A stretch of 64,000 bases of DNA, taken from assembly GCF_009299835.1 (NCBI RefSeq), contig NZ_VKCZ01000011.1, forward strand, positions 1 to 64,000, read 5' to 3'. The stretch comes from Microlunatus speluncae. Lineage in GTDB: Bacteria > Actinomycetota > Actinomycetes > Propionibacteriales > Propionibacteriaceae. A program made the position numbers and the translations under genes. Shown here one piece after another: positions 17,311 to 27,085 of this stretch. Position 1 is the stretch's first letter. Each line of letters starts with the position of its first letter. The notes beneath the pieces are model-generated. The model was given only the letters and a program-made list of their open reading frames with translations, was not told where the DNA came from and made no database searches.

Positions 17311-18765
17311 TTGACCGACTCGACCCTTTCCCCGTCGGCCGGATCGGCTCTGCGCCGCGACTCGTTCATCGACGGCGAGTGGCGCCCCGCCGGTGACGGA
17401 CGCCGCTACCCGGTGCACAACCCGGCCGACGGCTCGGTGATCACCGAGTTCGCCGCGGCCACGACCGAGGACTGCCTGGCCGCCGTCGAGGCAGCCGAAC
17501 GCGCCTTTCCCGCGTGGGCCGCCCGCGCGCCGCGGGACCGCTCGGAGATCCTGCGCTCGGCCTTCGAGCTGATGACGGCCGAGGCCGAGACGATGGCCGA
17601 GTTGATCATCGCGGAGAACGGCAAGGCCTACGCCGACGCGAAGGCCGAGGCGACCTATGCGATCGAATTCTTCCGCTGGTTCGCCGAGGAGGCGGTCCGG
17701 GTCGGTGGTGACTACCGGCTGGCGCCGGCCGGCGACAAGCGGATCGTCGTGACCCAGCAGCCGATCGGGGTGTCGGTGTTGATCACGCCCTGGAACTTCC
17801 CGGCGGCGATGGCCACCCGCAAGCTCGGCCCGGCCCTGGCCGCCGGCTGTCCGGTGATCTTGAAGCCCGCCGCCGAGACCCCGCTCACCGCCGCCTACGT
17901 GGTGGACGCGCTGGCCCGGGCCGGCGTGCCGCGCGGGGTGGTCAACCTGGTCACGCCCGATCCGCCCGGCCCCGCCGTGGCAGCGATGCTGCACCACGAG
18001 GCCGTACGCAAGCTGTCCTTCACCGGCTCCACCGAGGTCGGCCGCGAACTGCTCCGGCAGTCGGCCGACCAGGTCATCGACGCCTCGATGGAGCTCGGCG
18101 GCAACGCCCCCTTCCTGGTCCTGCCCGGCGCCGATGCCGACGACGCCGTAGCCGGCGCCATGATCGCCAAGATGCGCAACGGCGGCGCCGCCTGCACCGC
18201 CGCCAACCGCTTCTACGTCCACAACTCGCTGCTCGCCGAATTCACCACCAAGATCACCGACGCCATGCGGGCCTTCCGGATGGGCCCGGGCCACGATCAC
18301 GCCAACACCCTCGGCGCCCTGGTCTCCGACACCGAACGCGACAAGGTCGCCGGCCTGGTCGACCGTGCCCTGACCGCCGGCGCCGAGTTGATCACCGGCG
18401 GCCCGACCGACGGACCGGGCGCCTTCTACCAACCCACGGTCCTGACCGGCGTCCGCCACGGCACCGAGATCACCACCACTGAGATCTTCGGCCCGGTCGT
18501 GACGATCATCGGCTTCGACTCGGTTGACGACGCGATCACCATGGCCAACGACACCATCTACGGCCTGATCTCCTATGTGTACGGGGAACGGGGCCACGCT
18601 CTCGCCGTCGCCGAGCGACTCGAATCAGGGATGGTCGCCGTCAATCGGGGCGTCTTGAGCGATCCGGCTGCTCCGTTCGGAGGGATGAAGCAGTCGGGCT
18701 TGGGTCGCGAGGGTGGCTTTGCCGGGATTGAGGAATTCTTGGAATCCAAGTACATCGGAATCTGA
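17311..18765 (+). CDS. NAD(P)-dependent aldehyde dehydrogenase
   Basis: A 484-residue cytosolic enzyme oxidising an aldehyde to the acid; closest in style to succinate-semialdehyde and lactaldehyde dehydrogenases. The TPWNFP cofactor segment, FTGSTEVG Rossmann-type motif, general base Glu261 in MELGGNAP and catalytic nucleophile Cys295 in AACTAANRF are present. The start is TTG at 17311 with AAGGAA about 7 nt upstream. Substrate unproven; context suggests the aldehyde released by an aldolase encoded elsewhere. Confidence 0.92.
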   Translation: MTDSTLSPSAGSALRRDSFIDGEWRPAGDGRRYPVHNPADGSVITEFAAATTEDCLAAVEAAERAFPAWAARAPRDRSEILRSAFELMTAEAETMAELIIAENGKAYADAKAEATYAIEFFRWFAEEAVRVGGDYRLAPAGDKRIVVTQQPIGVSVLITPWNFPAAMATRKLGPALAAGCPVILKPAAETPLTAAYVVDALARAGVPRGVVNLVTPDPPGPAVAAMLHHEAVRKLSFTGSTEVGRELLRQSADQVIDASMELGGNAPFLVLPGADADDAVAGAMIAKMRNGGAACTAANRFYVHNSLLAEFTTKITDAMRAFRMGPGHDHANTLGALVSDTERDKVAGLVDRALTAGAELITGGPTDGPGAFYQPTVLTGVRHGTEITTTEIFGPVVTIIGFDSVDDAITMANDTIYGLISYVYGERGHALAVAERLESGMVAVNRGVLSDPAAPFGGMKQSGLGREGGFAGIEEFLESKYIGI

Positions 18766-18799
18766 ATCATTCTTTTGTTTGCGGGGTGTCCGCTGGTCC

Positions 18800-19057
18800 G
18801 CGGCGAGGGCTGGGGGTCTGTGCGCGGGCAACCATCCGCCCGCGAGCAAGTCATGGGTGCCGCTGCCGCGGCACTGCGTTCGCGGGCTCCCGCCAGGCCC
18901 GTCCACGCCCGCGCACAGACCCCCAGCCCTCGCCGCTCAGTTTTGCTCTCCCAGGGGTTTACCGCCTCAGCCGAGCGGAACCCTGGTCGCTACGACTGCC
19001 AAACCGAGCGCTTGGAGCGATCACGAGGGGTGTTCGTTCCCTGAGCCTGTCGAAGGG
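18800..19057 (+). repeat. Structured repeat LR, copy 2
   Basis: Arms 18800-18829 and 18907-18936 (30 bp, perfect) enclose a 77-nt loop nearly identical to copy 1. At arm positions 5, 7 and 10 copy 2 differs from copy 1, and each change is matched on the other arm, so pairing is kept. The conserved ~55-nt block is at 18962-19016 and a CCTTCGACAGG-type unit at 19035-19057. It lies just after the aldehyde dehydrogenase stop. Confidence 0.9.
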
Positions 19058-19098
19058 CAAATCCGAGTCACGCGCCGCCGCGCACCCCCTCTCTCCAC

Positions 19099-19152
19099 CC
19101 GAGTTGTCAGAACTGAGAAGCCCCAGAGCACACCTCAGTTCTGACAACTCGG
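19099..19152. repeat. TTGTCAGA-core palindrome a
   Basis: 19-bp perfect arms (19099-19117 and 19134-19152, CCGAGTTGTCAGAACTGAG and its complement) with a 16-nt loop, in the convergent gap between the aldehyde dehydrogenase and metG genes. Confidence 0.9.
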
Positions 19153-19222
19153 CAGAAGGAGAGGCGGGCGACGGGCTAGGAAGATCCTCAGCCGCTCGCG
19201 ACACCCGCAGACCACTCACCCT

Positions 19223-19276
19223 CCGAGTTGTCAGAACTGAGAAGCCCTATGGCACAACTCAGTTCTGACAACTCGG
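19223..19276. repeat. TTGTCAGA-core palindrome b
   Basis: The same 19-bp arms as palindrome a (19223-19241 and 19258-19276) with a 16-nt loop of related but not identical sequence. The two are 70 bp apart. Confidence 0.9.
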
Positions 19277-19324
19277 CGAAGGGCGGTTCCGCCGCGGCGG
19301 AACCGCGTGAGAGATCGGGCCTGG

Positions 19325-19582
19325 CCTTCGACAGGCTCGGGGAACGAACACCCTGGTGATCACTCCAAGCGCTCGGTTTGGCAGTCGTCGGTACCAGGGT
19401 TCCGCTCGGCTGAGGCGGTAAAAACAGGTGCTCGCTCCAAAGGGAGCGGTGGGGTCTGGGGGTCTGTGCGCGGGCGTGGACGGGCCTGGCGGGAGCCCGC
19501 GAACGCAGTATCGCGGCAGCGGCACCCATGACTTGCTCGCGGGCGGATGGTTGCCCGCGCACAGACCCCCAGACCCCACCGC
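19325..19582 (-). repeat. Structured repeat LR, copy 3 (inverted)
   Basis: An inverted copy: arms 19446-19475 and 19553-19582 (30 bp, perfect, same sequence as copy 1), 77-nt loop, conserved block 19364-19418, and CCTTCGACAGG-type unit 19325-19346 with one mismatch. With copy 2 it makes the whole intergenic region 18766-19611 a large imperfect inverted repeat. It ends 30 bp from the metG stop. Confidence 0.9.
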
Positions 19583-19611
19583 GGGATGCCACCCAAAGAA
19601 AGAAACAAGAG

Positions 19612-21396
19612 TCAGGCGATGGAGGCCCACTCGGGCCCTGTCTCCCCCAGCTTCTCATCCAGCTTGGCAAACAAGGGCTCCGGCTTAGCCAGAGGACGGC
19701 CCACGGGCAAGGGTGAGGATTCCCAGCGCGCTTGCTCGGCGGCGTACTCCCCCATGATCACGGGATAGTCCGGCCCACCCTCTTCCTCCACGGTACGGAT
19801 CTCGGGCTGTGCGGCCCAGACCCCCTCTCCCCCAAGGGCCTCGTGAACCCGCTGCGCCGAGTGCGGCAGGAAGGGGGTGAGGAGGGTGTTGGCGTCGGCG
19901 ACGACCTGCAGCGCGGTGTGCAGGACGGAGTCGCGCCGAGTCGGGTCGTCCTTGAGTTTCCACGGTTCGGCCTCGGACAGGTAGCGGTTGGCCTGGGTGA
20001 CGATCCGCATCGCCTCCTGGCTGGCCTGCTTGAAGCGGCTTCGCCGCAAGGCATCCCCGACCACACCGAAGGCGGCCTGCGACTCCTTCAGGAGTTCATG
20101 ATCACGATCGCGAAGATCATCGGCGACCGGGATGGCGCCGACGTAGCGATGGGCCATGGAGATGGAGCGGTTGATCAGGTTGCCCCACTCGTTGGCCAGC
20201 TCGGAGTTGGTCCGGCGGACGAACTCGTCCCAGGTGAAGTCGGCGTCCTGGTTTTCCGGGCCGGCGACGGCGATGAAGTAGCGCAGTGCGTCCGGGCCGA
20301 AGTCACGGAGGAAGTCGCCGACGTAGATCACCTTGCCGCGGCTGGTGGAGAACTTCGAGCCGCTCATGGTCAGGAACTCGCTGGAGACGACCTCACTGGG
20401 CAGGTTCAGCGTGCCCATCGGGCCGATCACCCCACCATGATCACCGGCGCCGTTGTGACCGAGCAGCATGCCCGGCCAGATCACCGAATGGAAGACGATG
20501 TTGTCCTTGCCCATGAAGTAGTACGAGAGCGACTCCGGGTCGGCCCACCACTTCTTCCAAGCTTCGGGATCACCGGTCCGCCGGGCCCATTCGACCGACG
20601 CCGACAGATAGCCGATCACCGCGTCGAACCAGACGTAGAGCCGCTTCATCGGCTGATCGCGCCAGCCGTCCAACGGGATCGGAACCCCCCAGTCAAGATC
20701 ACGAGTGATCGCCCGCGGCCGCAACTCGTTCAGCAGGTTCTGGCTGAACCGGAGCACGTTCGGCCGCCAGTCGGTCCGCTTGGCCAGCCAGTCGCCGAGC
20801 GAGTCGGCCAACGCCGGCAGGTCGAGGAAGAAGTGCTCCGTCTCGACGAACTTCGGCGTCTCGCCGTTGATCCGCGACTTCGGATTGATCAGGTCGGCCG
20901 GATCGAGCTGGTTGCCGCAGTTGTCGCACTGATCACCGCGGGCGCTGTCGTAGGAGCAGATCGGGCAGGTGCCCTCGATATAGCGGTCCGGCAGGGTGCG
21001 CCCGGTGGACGGGCTGACCGCGCCGAGCTGGGTCTTCGGCACCACGTAGCCGTTCTGGTGCAGGCCGAGGAAGAGTTTCTGTACCACGTCATAGTGGTTG
21101 CGGGTGGTGGTCCGGGTGAACAGGTCGTAGGACAGCCCGAGGCCCTGCAGGTCCTCGACGATGACCCGGTTGTATTTGTCGGCCAGCTCCCGCGTCGTGA
21201 GCCCTTCGTTCTCGGCCTGGACCGAGATCGGCGTGCCGTGCTCGTCGGTGCCGGACACCATCAGGACGTCGTGGCCGGCCATGCGCATGTAGCGGGAGAA
21301 CACGTCGGAGGGGACACCGAAACCGGAGACGTGACCGATGTGCCGCGGGCCATTGGCGTACGGCCAGGCCACGGCGGTCAACACGCGAGAGCTCAT
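19612..21396 (-). CDS. metG: Methionyl-tRNA synthetase
   Basis: A 594-residue class I synthetase charging tRNA-Met. The HIGH-type motif is in [10 protein letters not shown], the four-Cys zinc knuckle in [17 protein letters not shown], the KMSKS-type loop in [10 protein letters not shown], and the anticodon-binding helical domain follows. I chose the ATG at 21396 because it gives the standard [16 protein letters not shown] start and lies 7 nt after a TACAGT box. Divergent from cdd. Confidence 0.97.
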   Translation of the reverse strand: MSSRVLTAVAWPYANGPRHIGHVSGFGVPSDVFSRYMRMAGHDVLMVSGTDEHGTPISVQAENEGLTTRELADKYNRVIVEDLQGLGLSYDLFTRTTTRNHYDVVQKLFLGLHQNGYVVPKTQLGAVSPSTGRTLPDRYIEGTCPICSYDSARGDQCDNCGNQLDPADLINPKSRINGETPKFVETEHFFLDLPALADSLGDWLAKRTDWRPNVLRFSQNLLNELRPRAITRDLDWGVPIPLDGWRDQPMKRLYVWFDAVIGYLSASVEWARRTGDPEAWKKWWADPESLSYYFMGKDNIVFHSVIWPGMLLGHNGAGDHGGVIGPMGTLNLPSEVVSSEFLTMSGSKFSTSRGKVIYVGDFLRDFGPDALRYFIAVAGPENQDADFTWDEFVRRTNSELANEWGNLINRSISMAHRYVGAIPVADDLRDRDHELLKESQAAFGVVGDALRRSRFKQASQEAMRIVTQANRYLSEAEPWKLKDDPTRRDSVLHTALQVVADANTLLTPFLPHSAQRVHEALGGEGVWAAQPEIRTVEEEGGPDYPVIMGEYAAEQARWESSPLPVGRPLAKPEPLFAKLDEKLGETGPEWASIA

Positions 21397-21403
21397 GGGC
21401 GTC

Positions 21404-21409
21404 ACTGTA
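21404..21409 (-). promoter_or_regulatory. Putative -10 box of metG
   Basis: TACAGT on the minus strand, 7 nt before the ATG at 21396, with no Shine-Dalgarno sequence between; leaderless layout. Confidence 0.45.
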
Positions 21410-21438
21410 TCGGTGGGCGTCCCTGGCATGATCGGGCG

Positions 21439-21852
21439 ATGAGCACGCAGGACATCGACTGGGAAGCGCTGCGCCAGGAGGCCCGAGCCGCCTCGCAGCG
21501 TGCGTACGCCCCGTACTCCAACTTCCCGGTCGGCGCCGCCGCGCTGGTCGACGACGGTCGGGTCGTTTCCGGCTGCAACGTGGAGAACGCCTCCTACGGC
21601 GTCGGACTCTGCGCCGAGTGCGGCCTGGTCTCAACGCTGGTGGCGACCGGCGGCGGCAAGCTGGTCGCGTTCGCCTGCGTCAACGGCCTGGGCGAGCCGT
21701 TGATGCCCTGCGGCCGGTGCCGACAACTGTTGTACGAACACGCGGCGGCCGACTGCCGCTTCGACACCCCCAACGGGATCAAGACCATGGACGAGGTGCT
21801 GCCCCAGGCCTTCGGTCCCGCTGATCTGGAACACGTAAGGAGCAATTCGTGA
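21439..21852 (+). CDS. cdd: Cytidine deaminase
   Basis: A 137-residue zinc enzyme converting cytidine and deoxycytidine to uridine forms. Zinc and catalytic motifs are [14 protein letters not shown] (with catalytic Glu) and PCGRCRQ. The start at 21439 gives the normal short homotetrameric form. It is coupled to add by a 4-bp GTGA overlap and sits opposite a nucleoside importer, which fits pyrimidine salvage. Confidence 0.96.
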   Translation: MSTQDIDWEALRQEARAASQRAYAPYSNFPVGAAALVDDGRVVSGCNVENASYGVGLCAECGLVSTLVATGGGKLVAFACVNGLGEPLMPCGRCRQLLYEHAAADCRFDTPNGIKTMDEVLPQAFGPADLEHVRSNS

Positions 21853-22931
21853 CCCTTGACCTGGACACGCTGAAGCGGGCGCCGAAGGTCTCCCTTCATG
21901 ATCATCTCGACGGCGGCCTGCGGCCACAGACGATCATCGACCTGGCCGCCGAAATCGATCACCCGCTGCCGACCTCGGATGCCGACAAGCTGGCCGACTG
22001 GTTCGAGGAGTCCTGCACCTCGGGCTCGCTGGTGCGCTATCTGGAGACGTTCGATCACACGATCGCGGTGATGCAGACCGCGCCGGCGCTGCGTCGGGTG
22101 GCGCGCGAGTTCGTCGAGGACCTGGCCGCCGACGGCGTCGTCTACGGCGAGACTCGGTGGGCGCCGGAGCAGCACGAGCAGCAGGGATTGACCAAGACGC
22201 AGGCGATCGAGGCCGTCCGGGACGGCATCGCCGAGGGTGTCGCCGCCGCCCGCGCAGCCGGGCACGAGATCGAGGTGCGGCAGCTGGTCACCTCGATGCG
22301 GCACGCGACGCCGACCTTGGAGATCGCCGAGCTGGCGGTGAAGTACCGCTACGACAGCGTCGCCGGCTTCGACATCGCCGGGGCCGAGGACGGCTTCCCG
22401 CCGTCGCGCTATCAGGAGTCGTTCGACTATCTGCGGCGCAACAACGCGCACTTCACCATCCACGCCGGCGAGGCGTTCGGCCTGCCGTCGATCTGGGAGG
22501 CGGTGCAGCTGTGCGGCGCGCACCGGCTCGGCCACGGCGTCCGGATCGCCGACGACATCAGCACCGGCGCCGACGGCAAGCCGGTGCTCGGCGAGCTCGC
22601 GGCGTACGTCCGGGACGAGCGGATCCCGCTCGAGCTGTGCCCGTCCTCCAACCTGCAGACCGGCGCGGCCGCGTCGATCGCCGAGCACCCGATCGGGCTG
22701 CTCGCCGACCTCCGCTTCCGGGTCACCGTCAACTGCGACAACCAACTGATGAGCAGAACGACGCTGAGCAACGAGTTCCAGCTGCTCAGCGAGGCCTTCG
22801 GCTACGACCTGGCCAAGGTGCGCTGGTTCACGATCAACGCCGCGAAGAGCGCCTTCCTGCCGTTCGACGAGCGGCTGGCGCTGATCGAGAACGTGATCAA
22901 GCCCGGCTACGCCGCCCTCGGCGTCGACTGA
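21849..22931 (+). CDS. add: Adenosine deaminase
   Basis: A 360-residue zinc hydrolase converting adenosine and deoxyadenosine to the inosine forms. Metal and active-site motifs are SLHDHLDGG near the N-terminus, [15 protein letters not shown] and NCDNQLMS. The GTG start at 21849 overlaps the cdd stop. Its stop codon abuts that of the convergent nucleoside permease gene with no intervening base. Confidence 0.95.
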   Translation: MTLDLDTLKRAPKVSLHDHLDGGLRPQTIIDLAAEIDHPLPTSDADKLADWFEESCTSGSLVRYLETFDHTIAVMQTAPALRRVAREFVEDLAADGVVYGETRWAPEQHEQQGLTKTQAIEAVRDGIAEGVAAARAAGHEIEVRQLVTSMRHATPTLEIAELAVKYRYDSVAGFDIAGAEDGFPPSRYQESFDYLRRNNAHFTIHAGEAFGLPSIWEAVQLCGAHRLGHGVRIADDISTGADGKPVLGELAAYVRDERIPLELCPSSNLQTGAAASIAEHPIGLLADLRFRVTVNCDNQLMSRTTLSNEFQLLSEAFGYDLAKVRWFTINAAKSAFLPFDERLALIENVIKPGYAALGVD

Positions 22932-24224
22932 TCACTTCTCGTACGGCAGGCCGTCGGCGGCCGGGGCACGCACCCGGCCGACCAGGCCGGCGACGGCGAT
23001 CACCGTCGCCAGGTAGGGCAACATCAGCAGGAACTGGCTCGGCACCGGGGTGGACAGGCTCTGCATCTGGGACGCCATCTGGGTGACGAAGCCGAAGAAC
23101 AGGGCCATGATCGCGCCCCAGCCGGGATGCCAGCGGCCCATGATCAACGCGGCCAGCGCGATGAAGCCGTTGCCGACGGTCAGTTCCTTGCTGAACGCGC
23201 CGGTCGCGCTCAACGTGAAGAACGCGCCGCCGAGTCCGGCGAACACACCGCCGGCCAGCACCGCCGACCAGCGCACTCCGATCACCGAGATGCCGACCGT
23301 GTCGGCCGCCTTCGGATGCTCGCCGACCGACCGGATCCGCAGCCCCCAGGAAGTCTTGAACAAGACGAACCAGACCACCAGCACCGAGACGCCGGCGAGG
23401 TAGGCCAAGATCGTCTGCTCGAAGAGAACGGGGCCGAAGAACGGGATCGACGACAGACCGGGGATGGCGATCTTCTCCAGCACCGGCGCGGAGTTGAACT
23501 CGGCCGATGCCGGCTCCACCAACTGATCGAACAGGAAGCCGGTGATGCCGATCGCAAGCAGGTTCAGTACGACGCCGAGCACGACCTGGTTCACCAGATA
23601 CTTGATCGCAAACAGGGCCAGCAGGGCTGCCATCGCCATTCCGGCCAGGACGGCGGCGAACAGCGCGGCCGGCACCGAACCGGTGACACTGCCGACGATC
23701 GCCGCCGCGAACGCCGCGACCAGGAACTGGCCCTCGATCGAGACGTTGACCACCCCGGCCCGCTCGCAGAGCACACCGCACAACGCGCCGAAGATCAACG
23801 GCGTGGCCACGGTGAGCGTGCCGGCGAACTGGTTACTGACCGGAAACGGCAGGTCGCGGCCGGCCGCGGCCCAGGCGAGGAAGCCGATCACGAACGTCAG
23901 CCCACCGACCGCCCCGGCGACCGTCGGCCACCGACCGGGCAGCTTGATCAGATAGCCGACGCCGGCGAGGAGGCAGAGCACGCCGCAGACGGCGACCGTG
24001 GCGAAGCCGGGGACCGCCAGCGTCGGCAGTTGGACGGCGTCGAAGGCGTTGGACAACGCGAACCGGGCCGAGCCCTGGGTCGAGAACAGGAAGAACAGCA
24101 GCAGGGCTCCGGCCAGGATGATCAACACCCCGGCCGAGTAGCGCTGCCGCCGCTTCGCCGGTGATTCCGCGCGCTGCGCGGTTGGCAGGGCGAGGTCGGT
24201 CACGGTCGGTTCGGCCGTGGTCAT
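22932..24224 (-). CDS. Nucleoside ABC transporter permease (BMP type, second)
   Basis: A 430-residue membrane protein of the branched-chain/ribose-type permease family (BPD_transp_2), with about ten helices. It is the distal gene of the bmp-ATPase-permease-permease operon and pairs with the upstream permease; in Bacillus the equivalent set is NupNOPQ. The ATG overlaps the upstream stop by 4 bp. A basic, non-conserved ~30-residue N-terminus precedes the first helix. Confidence 0.9.
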   Translation of the reverse strand: MTTAEPTVTDLALPTAQRAESPAKRRQRYSAGVLIILAGALLLFFLFSTQGSARFALSNAFDAVQLPTLAVPGFATVAVCGVLCLLAGVGYLIKLPGRWPTVAGAVGGLTFVIGFLAWAAAGRDLPFPVSNQFAGTLTVATPLIFGALCGVLCERAGVVNVSIEGQFLVAAFAAAIVGSVTGSVPAALFAAVLAGMAMAALLALFAIKYLVNQVVLGVVLNLLAIGITGFLFDQLVEPASAEFNSAPVLEKIAIPGLSSIPFFGPVLFEQTILAYLAGVSVLVVWFVLFKTSWGLRIRSVGEHPKAADTVGISVIGVRWSAVLAGGVFAGLGGAFFTLSATGAFSKELTVGNGFIALAALIMGRWHPGWGAIMALFFGFVTQMASQMQSLSTPVPSQFLLMLPYLATVIAVAGLVGRVRAPAADGLPYEK

Positions 24225-25402
24225 GTCAGCGCTCCACCCGTCGGTACGACTTCCTTGCCCGCTCGGGCCTTGAGGAACGGCACTACCGTGCTGACCAACG
24301 CCGGCGCGGCGACGAACAACACGATCAACGCCTGCAGCACCGTGGTCAGGGTGAGCGGCGTCCCGGCCTGGCTCTGCATGGCCAGCCCGCCGGCGTGCAG
24401 GGCGCCGAACAGCAGCCCGGCCAGCACCGTGCCGAGCGGCCGAGCCCGGCCGAGCAGCGCGACAGTGATCGCGTCGAAGCCGATCGAACCGACCAGGCCG
24501 ACCGACAGCGGCACGGCCAGGCCGTTACTGCTCGGCGCCAGGGCGGCCTGGACTCCGGCCAGGCCGGCCAGCCCGCCGGCGATCGCCATCGTGATCATGG
24601 TCGTCGTCGCGACGCTCATCCCGGCCGTCGCGGCGGCGCTCGGGTTGGCCCCGACCGCCTTGATCGCGAAGCCGATGGTCGACCGCTCCAGCAGCCACCA
24701 GACGAGCAGCGCGGCGCCGATGGCGAGCAGGAAGCCGAGATGCAACCGGCCGCCCGCCAAGCGAGGCAGGGTGGCGAACCAGTCCACCTCCGGCGAGATC
24801 GGGTCGGTCCGGCCCGGTCGCTGGAAGGCGGTCGTGGTGAGCAGGTAGGCGAGCATGCCGGACGCGATGTAGTTCAGCATGATCGTCACGATCACCTCGT
24901 GGGCGCCGGCCTTGGCCTTCAGCCAGCCGACCAGGCCGCCCCAGATCGTGCCACCGATCACGCCGGCCAGGATCGCCACCACCAGGTGGATCACCGGCGG
25001 CAGATCAAGGGCGAAGCCGACCCAGGCCGCGAGGATCGCGCCCCAGATCGCCTGACCCTGACCGCCGATGTTGAACAATCCGGCCCGGAACGCCAGCCCG
25101 ACCCCGAGCCCGGCGCAGATCAGCGGAGCGGCCTGAGCTGTGGTCTCGGTGATCGGCCCGTAGCCGCCGAGCGAGCCGGCGAGCAGCGCGCCGTACGCTC
25201 CGCCGACCTTGTCGAGGGAGGCGGTCAGCGCGTCACCGGGCCGGCCGAAGAAATAGGTGAACTTACTGCGCACATCGGTGTCGGAAACGATCATCAGGAT
25301 CGCGCCGACGATCAGGGCCAGCACGAACGCGCCCACGGTGGTGGCGATCTCCGACCGCAGCCGGATCAGCCACCGGCCCAGGCGTTTCAGACGATCGATC
25401 AC
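24221..25402 (-). CDS. Nucleoside ABC transporter permease (BMP type, first)
   Basis: A 393-residue permease of the same family. The second half carries the characteristic FRAGLFNIGGQGQ segment of BMP-linked permeases. It overlaps both neighbours by 4 bp, so the ATPase and the two permeases are translated as a coupled set. Confidence 0.9.
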   Translation of the reverse strand: MIDRLKRLGRWLIRLRSEIATTVGAFVLALIVGAILMIVSDTDVRSKFTYFFGRPGDALTASLDKVGGAYGALLAGSLGGYGPITETTAQAAPLICAGLGVGLAFRAGLFNIGGQGQAIWGAILAAWVGFALDLPPVIHLVVAILAGVIGGTIWGGLVGWLKAKAGAHEVIVTIMLNYIASGMLAYLLTTTAFQRPGRTDPISPEVDWFATLPRLAGGRLHLGFLLAIGAALLVWWLLERSTIGFAIKAVGANPSAAATAGMSVATTTMITMAIAGGLAGLAGVQAALAPSSNGLAVPLSVGLVGSIGFDAITVALLGRARPLGTVLAGLLFGALHAGGLAMQSQAGTPLTLTTVLQALIVLFVAAPALVSTVVPFLKARAGKEVVPTGGALT

Positions 25403-27060
25403 CGCTGCGCCTCCGGCTCGTTGTCACCGGGCTCGTTGTCACCGGGCTCGTGTTCGCCGTGCTCGGCGAGCTGCGCGTCCAAGATCGCGTCCTCCTCGGT
25501 CACGCTGGTGACCGAGGCGGCGGCCATCGCCTCCTCGGCGGGCACCCCGGCCATCATCAGGCCGAGCACCTCGCGGGAGGTGTCCGGGTCGACGACGCCG
25601 ACGATCTTGCCCCGATACATCACCGCGATCCGGTCCGCCAGCGCGATCACCTCGTCCAGCTCGCTGGAGACGATGATCACCGCGGTGCCTTGATCACGCT
25701 CGTTCACCAGCCGCTGATGCAGGAACTCGATCGCGCCGACGTCGACCCCACGGGTCGGCTGGGACGCGATCAGCACCGACAGCGGCCGGGACAGCTCGCG
25801 GGCGAGCACCAGCTTCTGCTGGTTGCCGCCGGACAGCGACTCGACCGGGTTGTCGATGGTCTGGGTCCGGATGTCGAACTCCTCGACCCGATGGGTCGCG
25901 TTGTCGTCGATCGCCGACAGATTGAGGGACAGACCGCGGCCGAACGGCGGCTCGTCGAACGTGTTCAGCACCAGGTTCTCGGCCACGCTGAAGCTGCCGA
26001 CGAACCCGTCGTGCTGACGGTCCTCCGGCACGTAGCCCAGCCCGGCGTCGATCCGGCGCCGCGGCGACAACTGCTGGATCGGCTTGCCGTCCAACATCAC
26101 CCGTCCCTGGGCCAGCGGCAGCACGCCGATCAGCGCCTTGGCCAGCTCGGTCTGCCCGTTGCCCTGGACGCCGGCAACGCAAAGGATCTCGCCACCCCGC
26201 GCGGTCAGCGACAGTTCGTCGACCACCACCGTGCCGTTCGGGGCGACCACCGAGGCGCCATGGACGATCAGCCGCTCCGGGCCGGGCGGCCGCTCCTCCT
26301 TGGCCACCTTGAGGATCACCTCGCGGCCGACCATCAGCTCGGCCAGCCAGGCCTCGGACTCGGTCGGGTCGGCCTCGCCGACCACCTTGCCCCGACGGAT
26401 CACGGTGATCTTGTCGGCGATCGCCCGCACCTCGCGCAGCTTGTGGGTGATGAACACGATGGCCCGGCCCTCGTCCCGGAGCGAGCGCATCACCGTGATC
26501 AACTCGTCGGTCTCCTGCGGTGTCAGCACCGCCGTCGGCTCGTCGAAGATCAAGAACCGGGCGTCGTTGGCGAGGGCCTTCAGGATCTCCACCCGCTGTT
26601 GGATCCCGACCGGCAGGTCCTCCACCACCGCGTCCGGATCGACGTCGAGGCCGTACCGGTCGGACAGTTCGCGGACCCGGCGCCGGGCCTGATTCAGGTT
26701 GAGTACGCCGGCGGTCGCCGACTCGCGACCCAAGATCAGGTTCTCCGCGACGGTGAACACGTCGACCAGCATGAAGTGCTGATGCACCATGCCGATGCCG
26801 GCGGCCATCGCCTGCTTCGGGTTCTGGATCAACAGCGGGGCGCCGTCGACCTCGATCGATCCGTGGTCGGGCGGCAACAACCCGTACAGCACGTTCATCA
26901 GGGTCGACTTCCCGGCGCCGTTCTCGCCCAGCAGGCAATGGATCTCGCCGGGAACGATGTCCAGGCTGATCGCGTCGTTGGCCACCAGCGATCCGAACCG
27001 CTTGGTGATCTCGATCAGCCGGAGCCCCGAGGCGGGCTCCGGCGCATCAGTGGTCCCCAT
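25399..27060 (-). CDS. Nucleoside ABC transporter ATP-binding protein (double cassette)
   Basis: A 553-residue ATPase with two cassettes: the first has the canonical GENGAGKST Walker A and FDEPTAVLT Walker B; the second has the altered VQGNGQTELAKAL P-loop and the LSGGNQQKLVLAR signature typical of RbsA/NupO-like proteins. I prefer ATG 27060 (GGAGG about 5 nt upstream) over GTG 27081, which has no ribosome binding site. The C-terminus ends in a Glu/Asn repeat (EPGDNEPGDNEP) encoded by a short DNA duplication. Confidence 0.93.
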   Translation of the reverse strand: MGTTDAPEPASGLRLIEITKRFGSLVANDAISLDIVPGEIHCLLGENGAGKSTLMNVLYGLLPPDHGSIEVDGAPLLIQNPKQAMAAGIGMVHQHFMLVDVFTVAENLILGRESATAGVLNLNQARRRVRELSDRYGLDVDPDAVVEDLPVGIQQRVEILKALANDARFLIFDEPTAVLTPQETDELITVMRSLRDEGRAIVFITHKLREVRAIADKITVIRRGKVVGEADPTESEAWLAELMVGREVILKVAKEERPPGPERLIVHGASVVAPNGTVVVDELSLTARGGEILCVAGVQGNGQTELAKALIGVLPLAQGRVMLDGKPIQQLSPRRRIDAGLGYVPEDRQHDGFVGSFSVAENLVLNTFDEPPFGRGLSLNLSAIDDNATHRVEEFDIRTQTIDNPVESLSGGNQQKLVLARELSRPLSVLIASQPTRGVDVGAIEFLHQRLVNERDQGTAVIIVSSELDEVIALADRIAVMYRGKIVGVVDPDTSREVLGLMMAGVPAEEAMAAASVTSVTEEDAILDAQLAEHGEHEPGDNEPGDNEPEAQR

Positions 27061-27085
27061 GCCACCCTCCGGCGTCGGCACCGTC

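Noticed and set aside
19099..19276. A short CRISPR-like array, because two palindromic repeats lie close together
   Set aside because: Only two units with 19-bp arms, no regular spacers, no cas gene, and single copies of the same palindrome elsewhere.
22157..23086. 309-codon plus-strand frame overlapping add
   Set aside because: It is an Arg-rich out-of-frame reading of the adenosine deaminase gene.
24161..25693. 510-codon plus-strand frame opposite the nucleoside permeases
   Set aside because: It is rich in Arg, Gln, Asp and Gly with no domain. The opposite strand has well-matched permease genes with coupled overlaps.
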